This document shows, piece by piece, positions 55,265 through 64,000 of a DNA stretch of 64,000 nt (position 1 is the stretch's first letter; each line of letters starts with the position of its first letter). The DNA is from Nocardia flavorosea. Its GTDB lineage: Bacteria > Actinomycetota > Actinomycetes > Mycobacteriales > Mycobacteriaceae. The position numbers were made by a program, and so were the translations under genes. The notes below the pieces were generated by a model. That model worked only from the letters and a program-made list of their open reading frames with translations, did not search any database and was not told where the DNA came from. Where the stretch lies: assembly GCF_015477805.1 (NCBI RefSeq), contig NZ_JADLQL010000002.1:682001-746000 (forward strand). Direction: 5' to 3'.

Positions 55265-56233
55265 TCATCGTCCGGCACCTGAGGAAGTGGCGGGTTCGGC
55301 GGCCGATTGCTCCACTACCGCGGAGGAGGTGTCCGCGTCGGGGTGGCCGTCCAGCTGTACACCGAGTTGGACGGGGGCGTTGTCGATCAGGCGGGTGTTG
55401 CCGATACGGGCCGCGATCAGGAGGCGGGCGTTGCCTGTTTCCGGGGCGGGGTCCAGATTCGCGGCGCGGAGTTCCAGATAGTCCAGTTCGATGCCGGGGG
55501 CCGCGGCCAGGACGGAATGCGCCGCGTCCAGGACGGCCTGTCCGCCCGCCGCGCCGGAGCGGGCACCGGCCAGCAACGCGGCCGACAGGGTGGTCGCGAG
55601 TTCACGCTGAGCAGGGTCGAGGTAGCGGTTACGCGATGACAGCGCCAGACCGTCGGCTTCGCGCACCGTCGGCACCGCGATGATCTTCACGTCGAAGTTC
55701 AGATCGCGGACCATCTGCCGGATCAACGCCAACTGCTGGTAGTCCTTCTCGCCGAAGAACGCCTCGTTCGGTGTCACGATCTGCAGCAGTTTCGCCACCA
55801 CCGTGAGCATGCCGGCGAAATGGGTCGGCCGGGAACCGCCTTCCAGTTCGGCGCCCAGCGGGCCCGGCTGCACCGTGGTCCGCGGACCGTCGGGATACAT
55901 ATCCGCGGCGCTCGGGGCGAACACCAGATCGACGCCCTCCCCGCGGAGCAGTTCGACATCCGCATCCAGGGTGCGGGGGTAGCTGTCGAGATCTTCGTTC
56001 GCCCCGAATTGCAGCGGGTTGACGAAAATGGAGACGACCACGACCTGGTTGGTGCGTTTGGCGCGGCGGACCAGTTCCAGGTGGCCTTCGTGCAGGGCGC
56101 CCATGGTGGGCACGAACCCGACGGTACGGCCGGAACGGCGCAGCGCGCGGACGACCTTGCCGAGAACGACCGGATCGTGCTGCACGGTCAGTTCACCGGC
56201 GCGGTAGGCGCCGCGCAGAGTCCCGTCGGTCAT
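55265..56233 (-). CDS. panC: Pantothenate synthetase
   Basis: A 322-residue enzyme that condenses pantoate with β-alanine. Class I-like motifs are [10 protein letters not shown] (HIGH) and [11 protein letters not shown] 56233 follows GGAGG. The C-terminal 40 residues are low-complexity. Next upstream, 46 bases away, is the DUF2520 Rossmann protein. Confidence 0.95.
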   Translation of the reverse strand: MTDGTLRGAYRAGELTVQHDPVVLGKVVRALRRSGRTVGFVPTMGALHEGHLELVRRAKRTNQVVVVSIFVNPLQFGANEDLDSYPRTLDADVELLRGEGVDLVFAPSAADMYPDGPRTTVQPGPLGAELEGGSRPTHFAGMLTVVAKLLQIVTPNEAFFGEKDYQQLALIRQMVRDLNFDVKIIAVPTVREADGLALSSRNRYLDPAQRELATTLSAALLAGARSGAAGGQAVLDAAHSVLAAAPGIELDYLELRAANLDPAPETGNARLLIAARIGNTRLIDNAPVQLGVQLDGHPDADTSSAVVEQSAAEPATSSGAGR

Positions 56234-56279
56234 GCTGCCTCCTTCGAAGCCGGTACGTACGTTCCGCGGAGGTATCGCG

Positions 56280-57227
56280 TCATCGGTGTTCCTCCAGCAG
56301 TTCACGCAGTTCGTCAGGCGCCTGAGCCCGTTCCGCGGTCCGCCGCGACATCGCCCGATACCCGGCGGCGACCTGTGGATCAGCCGCGGTCAAAGCCTCC
56401 AGATGCGCGGCGACGGCGGCGGTGTCGCCGCGGGCCACCGGGCCGGTCAGCGCGGCCTGGCCGCGGCGCAACGCATTGTCGAGCGCCGCCGAGGCCAGCG
56501 GTGCGAGCAACCGTTCGGGCAGCCCGTTCGGCTGGTCGTCGATGGTCTGCTGGCCCAGCAGGCCCGGTCCGGTCAGCGCGTCGCGCAGCGCCTGCACGGC
56601 GTCGAGTACCAGGGTGACCAGGTGATTGCTGCCGTGGGCGAGTGCGGCGTGATAGAGCGTGCGGTGCTCCTCGGCCACGCGGACCGGTTCGCCGCCCATC
56701 TCGATCACCAGCGACTGTGCGATGGCGTAACCGATCTCGTCCGCGGCGGTGATCCCGAAACATGCGTTGGCCAGCCGGGACAGGTCCTCGTCGTGGCCGG
56801 TGAAGGTCATCGCCGGATGGATCGCCAGCGGTCGTGCGCCGGCGTCCTGCAGCGGCGCCAGGATCGCGATACCGTTCGCGCCCGACGTATGCGCGACGAT
56901 CGTGCCCGGCCGCACCGTCCGCGCGCTCGCCAGCCCGCGCACCAAACCCGCCAGTTCGGCGTCCGGGACCGCCAGGATGAGCAGTTCGCTGCGCGCGGCG
57001 ACCTCCTCCACCGGCAGGATCCGGGATTCGGGCAGCCGGGTACGCGCCCGGTGCACCGAGGCATCGGAGATGGCGGCGACGCCGAACACCACATGTCCGG
57101 CGCGTTCGAGCGCGGCGCCGAGTGCGGATCCCACGCGTCCCGCCGAAACGATTCCTACCGTCAGGCGTGCGGGCGCCGGATCACCACTCGCGGCCGGATT
57201 GCCAGGAGTCACGCGTGGCGAGGTCAA
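56280..57227 (-). CDS. Rossmann-fold DUF2520 oxidoreductase-like protein
   Basis: A 315-residue protein with an N-terminal NAD(P)-binding fold ([23 protein letters not shown]) and a C-terminal DUF2520 helical domain ([23 protein letters not shown]). It resembles ketopantoate reductase/pyrroline-carboxylate reductase shape and sits beside panC, as Rv3603c does. Ketopantoate reductase activity is possible but unproven. TTG 57227 is chosen because AGGA lies 5 bases upstream. Confidence 0.82.
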   Translation of the reverse strand: MTSPRVTPGNPAASGDPAPARLTVGIVSAGRVGSALGAALERAGHVVFGVAAISDASVHRARTRLPESRILPVEEVAARSELLILAVPDAELAGLVRGLASARTVRPGTIVAHTSGANGIAILAPLQDAGARPLAIHPAMTFTGHDEDLSRLANACFGITAADEIGYAIAQSLVIEMGGEPVRVAEEHRTLYHAALAHGSNHLVTLVLDAVQALRDALTGPGLLGQQTIDDQPNGLPERLLAPLASAALDNALRRGQAALTGPVARGDTAAVAAHLEALTAADPQVAAGYRAMSRRTAERAQAPDELRELLEEHR

Positions 57228-57367
57228 CAGTGTCCTCTCGAAAGTCGTTCCAGTCCCGCGCTGCGGGTACCGGACGTTACGCATCGAGGATATGACCCGG
57301 GTCCGCCGATGCGCCATGGGCACACCGGGTGATCTGCACCGCACTTGCGGGCCACCGCGCAACGCGG

Positions 57368-58498
57368 TCAGGAACTGCGCTGCTCTTCTTCCCGGCGCAG
57401 GTTGGCCATGATCTCGGCCACCGACAACTTGCGCGAACCGGCCGGATCGGCCTGGGCACGGCGCCGCCGGGAATTGACCGACCGCGACGGCAACTCGGCC
57501 GGGACGCGGGCATACTCCCGGACTTCGCCCCGAGCCGGCGCCCGGGGCGGTTCGGTCTCGGTGGCGCCGGGACGACCGAGCCACGCCGCGGCCGCCGGCG
57601 CACCGTGGACGAGCCCGGACGGCCGGGGCGGGCCCTGCACGAATTCGGCGGGGTGTGGCGGACCGTGGTGTTCGGTATCTCCCGGCGTATCCGGTTCGTC
57701 GTGGACCTCGGTGAACGCGTCGGCCCAGCCCGGAACCGAGAGTTCGGGCCCGGGACCGGTCTGCCCGGGCTCGTCGTCGAGACGCACGATCGCCGTTTCG
57801 GCCGTGATGGGGTCGTCGTCGGGGCCGGCGAACCTGGGCCGACCGGGATGATCGCTTTCGTAGACCGGGGTTACGGTACTGCGTTCCCCGCCGTCCGCAT
57901 CCGCGTCCGCTGCCTCGGCGCCGGTGTCGACCCAGCCGTCCGCGGCATGCGACCAGCTCGCCGCGGCGTTGGCCCAGGCATCGACCGCGCGGCGCTCACC
58001 GTCCTCGGGCAGCGGCCAGGCCGCCGCGAAACCGGCTCGGTCCTGCGCGCTGGGCAGTTCCTGGACACGGAACGCGGCCCGCAGCGCGGGACGCTCCGGC
58101 GGGAGGTCGCCGTCGAAGAGGCGTTCGAGCTGACGCCGCAGTACCGCGAGCTCGGCGCGCAGCGCGGCCATCTCGGCGGCGTCGGCACCTACCTCCGAAC
58201 GCACCCGCGCCTCGAGGCCGAGATCGTGCTCGCGGCGCGCGCCGATCTCTCGCTCCAGTTCCCGTTCATAGGCGCCACGCAGGTCCCGGATCTTGTTCTG
58301 ATACCGGCTCACCGCCCATGCCGCCAGCACCGCCGCCCACAGCGCGACCACCAGCCCCACGCGGATGAGCTGCACGCTATCGCTGAGCACCAGCAAAGCA
58401 CTGGCCACCACCCCGAGCAGCACCAAGCCGCCGAGGAGCGCCTTACCCACATCTTCCCGGCTGCGCACGGAAGAACTACTGCGGGACGGTGACACCAT
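57368..58498 (-). CDS. Membrane protein with coiled-coil and Pro-rich C-terminus (DUF6779-like)
   Basis: A 376-residue protein. Two transmembrane helices (about 20-38 and 46-62) precede a coiled-coil with many charged residues (about 70-130) and a disordered acidic/Pro-rich region. The final residues SVAEIMANLRREEE form a conserved C-terminal helix seen in actinobacterial homologs (Rv3604c-like). Function unknown. Confidence 0.75.
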   Translation of the reverse strand: MVSPSRSSSSVRSREDVGKALLGGLVLLGVVASALLVLSDSVQLIRVGLVVALWAAVLAAWAVSRYQNKIRDLRGAYERELEREIGARREHDLGLEARVRSEVGADAAEMAALRAELAVLRRQLERLFDGDLPPERPALRAAFRVQELPSAQDRAGFAAAWPLPEDGERRAVDAWANAAASWSHAADGWVDTGAEAADADADGGERSTVTPVYESDHPGRPRFAGPDDDPITAETAIVRLDDEPGQTGPGPELSVPGWADAFTEVHDEPDTPGDTEHHGPPHPAEFVQGPPRPSGLVHGAPAAAAWLGRPGATETEPPRAPARGEVREYARVPAELPSRSVNSRRRRAQADPAGSRKLSVAEIMANLRREEEQRSS

Positions 58499-58567
58499 GC
58501 CCGCAAGAGTAATCGCGAAAGTCGGACGCGCCCAGGTCAGAATGGGCGTGATCCATCACGAAGAGGT

Positions 58568-59101
58568 CTAGGATGCCGCAGGCTCGTCGGTGGGGTCGTC
58601 CGGAGCCCGGCAACAGTGTTCGAGCCACAGTGCCGCGACGGCCAGCGCGATACCGGCACCACAGCCGATGAGGGCGCCCGGATAGTCGGCGTCGGCGGCC
58701 CGCAGATCCCCGCGCTGCGGGAAGATCCAGAGCAGGAACCCCAGCCAGACCCCCGCCACCAGCGAACCGACCTGCGCGGACGCCTTCGCCAGCGCCAAAG
58801 CCCGGGCCACGGTGATCGGATGCAGCTGGCGCCGGTCGGCACCGATCTGGCTGTTGCTGACCCGGGTGCGGATATAGAACCCCAGCGCTGCCTCGAGTGC
58901 GGCCACCGGATACAGCGAGGCCCCGGCGATCGTGGAGATCGGCGGGAAACTCCCGTAGGCGAGCCGCGTGGCCACCCAGGCGATAACGGCCGCGATCACG
59001 ATATTGGCCAGCAGCTCCCGGATACGGGTCGGTTTCAGCTTCATATCGCCGTCGTCCCCGCCGTTGCCGCGGGTGTTCTTATCGCTGCCCCCGAAGGTCA
59101 T
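58568..59101 (-). CDS. DUF3180 membrane protein
   Basis: A 177-residue protein with four transmembrane helices (about 30-48, 55-75, 105-125 and 135-155), matching the DUF3180 family (Rv3605c). ATG 59101 overlaps the folK stop (ATGA) and has GGGAG upstream; the second ATG (59044) would match the shorter mycobacterial version. Role unknown. Confidence 0.8.
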   Translation of the reverse strand: MTFGGSDKNTRGNGGDDGDMKLKPTRIRELLANIVIAAVIAWVATRLAYGSFPPISTIAGASLYPVAALEAALGFYIRTRVSNSQIGADRRQLHPITVARALALAKASAQVGSLVAGVWLGFLLWIFPQRGDLRAADADYPGALIGCGAGIALAVAALWLEHCCRAPDDPTDEPAAS

Positions 59102-59640
59102 GGTGCGGCTCCCGCGGAGGTCAGGGTGTGGCCGGTCCGGCGGACTCCCGCGATCTCGCCCGCAGCCAGCTTCGCCAGCAGATCGCGCACCGGGTATTCG
59201 ATACCCGCGACGTCCAGCACGGCCGCGGGCTCCACATCCAGCCACGGAATCAGCACGAAGGCGCGTTCGTGGGCTCGCGGATGCGGCAGGGTGAGGACGG
59301 GGTCGGCACTGCGGCAGGAACGCGATCCCCCGGCAACCGGTTCGGCACAGGTGACGATATCCACGTCGAGGGTGCGTGCGCCCCAGCGCACCGTCCGCTC
59401 CCGGCCGGCGGCCTGTTCGAGCCGCTGCCCGTGCGCCAGCCAGGCGTGGCAGTCGTATGCCGGGTCCTCGACAACCAATACGGCGTTGAGGAAATCGTCC
59501 TGTTTCACGCCGCCCCAGGGCGCGGTGCTGTACACCGGTGAGATCGCGCGGACCCGCGCGCCGAATCCGGCGACGACACCGCGCAGCAGCTCGAGCCGAT
59601 CGCCCATATTCGAGCCGATGGACAGGACCGCCCGCGTCAT
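59098..59640 (-). CDS. folK: 2-amino-4-hydroxy-6-hydroxymethyldihydropteridine pyrophosphokinase
   Basis: A 180-residue HPPK. It shows [12 protein letters not shown] and [13 protein letters not shown], the conserved ATP- and pterin-binding motifs, and SIGSNMGDR at the N-terminus. It activates the pterin for dihydropteroate synthase. Start overlaps folB by 4 bases. Confidence 0.95.
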   Translation of the reverse strand: MTRAVLSIGSNMGDRLELLRGVVAGFGARVRAISPVYSTAPWGGVKQDDFLNAVLVVEDPAYDCHAWLAHGQRLEQAAGRERTVRWGARTLDVDIVTCAEPVAGGSRSCRSADPVLTLPHPRAHERAFVLIPWLDVEPAAVLDVAGIEYPVRDLLAKLAAGEIAGVRRTGHTLTSAGAAP

Positions 59641-60023
59641 ACGGCCCCCTGTTCCCGGCGGCCCGCGGTCACCACTCGGACATCGGCGAAACTGTGCGGG
59701 ATGGGCGCGCTCGGCTTGTGCAGTACCACCTCGACCTCGGCGACACCGGGAACCGCGCGCACCTTACCGGCGATTTCCGCGGCCACGGTCTCGATCAGGT
59801 TGCGTGGGGGCCCCTGCACAATCGTCACGGCGATATCCGCGAGGGCGCCGTAGTCCACGGTCCGGGCGAGATCGTCGGTGGCCGCCGCGGCGGCGATATC
59901 GGTCCAGACGGTGAGGTCGACGACGAATTCCTGCCCGTTCCGGCGTTCGTGCTCGAAAACCCCGTGATATCCGAAAACCCGCAGGCCACGCAGTTCGATC
60001 CGGTCCCCGGTCCGGGTGCTCAC
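59637..60023 (-). CDS. folB: Dihydroneopterin aldolase
   Basis: A 128-residue enzyme producing hydroxymethyl-dihydropterin and glycolaldehyde. Motifs [25 protein letters not shown] and [13 protein letters not shown] match the family. GTG 60023 overlaps the folP stop, so the four folate genes are translated as a chain. Confidence 0.95.
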   Translation of the reverse strand: MSTRTGDRIELRGLRVFGYHGVFEHERRNGQEFVVDLTVWTDIAAAAATDDLARTVDYGALADIAVTIVQGPPRNLIETVAAEIAGKVRAVPGVAEVEVVLHKPSAPIPHSFADVRVVTAGRREQGAV

Positions 60024-60931
60024 CGTAGGTCTCCCGTCGCCACCGCGCGGCACCAGGCATCGGTCACCGCAATCGCGTCCTGCGAACCGCGCACGTCGTG
60101 CACCCGGACCCCCCACGCGCCATGCCAGGACGCCAGCGCCGAAATCGTGGCCGTGGCGGTCTCCCGGCCGGCAGGCGGGCGCGGACCGCCGTTATCGGCC
60201 AGCAGCGTACCCAGGAAACGCTTCCGTGAGGCCCCGATCAGCACCGGGAAACCGTCCGCGACGAAACGGTCCAGCGCGCCCAGCAGTGCCCAGTTGTGTT
60301 CGGCGTTCTTGGCGAAACCCAGACCCGGGTCCAGGATGATCCGCGCCGGGTCCACGCCCGCGGCGACCGCGTGCCGCACCTGTACACCGAGCTCCGCCCG
60401 CACCTCGGCGACGACATCGTCGTAGTGGTCGGCCGGGCCGGTGTGCCGGTAATCGGCGGCGGCCCGCCAGTGCATGAGAATCCACGGGATATCGGCGGCG
60501 GCGACCACCTCGGCCATGGCCGGGTCCGCCCGTCCCCCGGAGACATCGTTGATCACCGAAACTCCCGCCGCGATGGCCGCGTCCGCGACCGCCGCGCGCA
60601 TCGTGTCGACGCTGGTGGGCACGCCGGCGGCGACCAGCCCGGCGATCACCGGGACCACCCGTTCGACCTCGGTTTCCGGATCCACCCGCACCGCGCCGGG
60701 CCGGGTCGATTCTCCGCCCACGTCGATGATGTCGGCACCGGACTCGTACAGGCGGACTCCGTGCTCGATGGCCCGGTCCGGGTCCAGATAGCGCCCACCG
60801 TCGGAGAACGAATCGCTGGTGACGTTCACGATTCCCATCACCACACACGACCGGCCCGGCCGCGGTTGCACACCCGGCCGGGGCACCACACCGGTCAGGG
60901 TGGGGGCGGCGGCAGAACGCTGATCGCTCAC
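60020..60931 (-). CDS. folP: Dihydropteroate synthase
   Basis: A 303-residue TIM-barrel enzyme joining p-aminobenzoate to the pterin; the target of sulfonamides. It contains [36 protein letters not shown] and NDVSGG motifs. GTG 60931 overlaps the folE stop by 4 bases; it gives about the family length. Confidence 0.95.
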   Translation of the reverse strand: MSDQRSAAAPTLTGVVPRPGVQPRPGRSCVVMGIVNVTSDSFSDGGRYLDPDRAIEHGVRLYESGADIIDVGGESTRPGAVRVDPETEVERVVPVIAGLVAAGVPTSVDTMRAAVADAAIAAGVSVINDVSGGRADPAMAEVVAAADIPWILMHWRAAADYRHTGPADHYDDVVAEVRAELGVQVRHAVAAGVDPARIILDPGLGFAKNAEHNWALLGALDRFVADGFPVLIGASRKRFLGTLLADNGGPRPPAGRETATATISALASWHGAWGVRVHDVRGSQDAIAVTDAWCRAVATGDLR

Positions 60932-61599
60932 TTGCGCAGTATCAAGTCGAGGGCCTCGGAGCGCGAGGCCGAATTGGTTTGCAGCAGCCCGCGGACCGCG
61001 GAGGTCGTGGTGCTGGCGCCGGGTTTGCGGATACCGCGCATGGCCATGCACAGATGTTCGGCCTCGATCACCACGATCGCGCCGCGCGGATCCAGTTTGC
61101 GCATCACCGCGTCCGCGATCTGACTGGTGAGCCGTTCCTGCACCTGCGGGCGTTTGGCGTACAGGTCGACCAGCCGGGCCAGTTTCGACAATCCCGTCAC
61201 CCGGCCGTGCGGGCCCGGGATGTAGCCGACGTGCGCGACGCCGTGGAACGACACCAGATGATGCTCGCAGGTCGAGTACATCGGGATATCACGTACCAGC
61301 ACCAGCTCCTGATGCTCTTCGTCGAAGGTGGTGTTGAGCACCGCGTCGGGCTCCACATACAGCCCGGCGAACATTTCCCGATACGCCCGCGCAACGCGCG
61401 CGGGCGTATCCACCAGCCCGGCCCGGTCGGGATTCTCGCCCACCGCGAGCAACAACTCCCGTACCGCGGCCTCGGCGCGCGCCTGATCGAACGATTTCCC
61501 GGTGTCCCGGGCGATCAGCTCCGGGGCCGGGCCGCCCGTCTCGCCCAGTTCGGCGGGGACACCGGCCGGATGGCCGTTGGTCTGCTGATTGACCGACAT
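60928..61599 (-). CDS. folE: GTP cyclohydrolase I
   Basis: A 223-residue enzyme forming dihydroneopterin triphosphate from GTP. Zinc ligands are in [12 protein letters not shown] and [14 protein letters not shown] 61599 has GGAGG 8 bases upstream. First of the overlapping fol genes and 75 bases after ftsH, as in Rv3609c-Rv3610c. Confidence 0.95.
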   Translation of the reverse strand: MSVNQQTNGHPAGVPAELGETGGPAPELIARDTGKSFDQARAEAAVRELLLAVGENPDRAGLVDTPARVARAYREMFAGLYVEPDAVLNTTFDEEHQELVLVRDIPMYSTCEHHLVSFHGVAHVGYIPGPHGRVTGLSKLARLVDLYAKRPQVQERLTSQIADAVMRKLDPRGAIVVIEAEHLCMAMRGIRKPGASTTTSAVRGLLQTNSASRSEALDLILRK

Positions 61600-61674
61600 T
61601 CGAGACACCTCCACATCTCGGGCGCGGCAGTACTGACCGGGCGCCGATTCCGTCCGAGCGTAATCGGCGTCTGT

Positions 61675-64000
<2,326 letters not shown>

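Overview
The window is high-GC chromosomal DNA from a mycolic-acid actinomycete, most likely Nocardia or a close relative. Gene order from about 14.9 kb to the right edge follows the Mycobacterium tuberculosis Rv3537-Rv3610c stretch (my recollection of that map; nothing could be searched). In order it shows kstD/chsH3, the igr cholesterol operon, fadE34/kstR, rlmB-cysS-ispF-ispD-carD, lpqE-radA, canB-mutY-mhuD, clpC1-lsr2-lysS, coaX-panD-panC and folK-folB-folP-folE-ftsH. I saw no tRNA, rRNA, CRISPR array, transposase or phage gene.

1-14.2 kb is mostly accessory. It starts with the end of a 3-ketosteroid dehydrogenase gene and a MaoC hydratase, closed by a strong terminator. Then come a P450 with an AraC regulator, a secreted lipase, an SDR/TetR divergent pair, a secreted LIP-type lipase four bases ahead of an AlkB alkane hydroxylase, and a tightly coupled five-gene MoxR/DUF58 operon.

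14.2-31.8 kb carries sterol side-chain catabolism (chsE3, chsE1, chsE2, chsH2, chsH1, ltp2, all on the minus strand) opposite kstR, with a perfect 14-bp KstR-type palindrome between kstR and chsE3. Next are a trehalose-6-phosphate phosphatase fused to a GH15 trehalase-like domain, a zinc-type ABC transporter behind a Zur-like palindrome, a dispersed-repeat spacer, and an acyl-CoA dehydrogenase/enoyl-CoA hydratase pair.

31.8-64 kb is mainly core housekeeping: cysteinyl- and lysyl-tRNA synthetases, isoprenoid (ispD/ispF), RNAP regulator CarD, DNA repair (radA, mutY), heme degradation (mhuD), proteolysis (clpC1, ftsH), the nucleoid protein Lsr2, and pantothenate and folate synthesis. Departures from the expected order are the most interesting points: no disA after radA, an FHA-LuxR gene between clpC1 and lsr2, and a repeat-filled 600-bp gap between panD and panC.

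The best candidate for an undescribed element is the leader of the cysteine dioxygenase-rhodanese operon (53.25-53.32 kb). It holds a short, possibly leaderless ORF ending Glu-Cys-Cys-Arg-Gly, followed by three 7-nt segments that can form two mutually exclusive hairpins, the layout of a cysteine-responsive attenuator.
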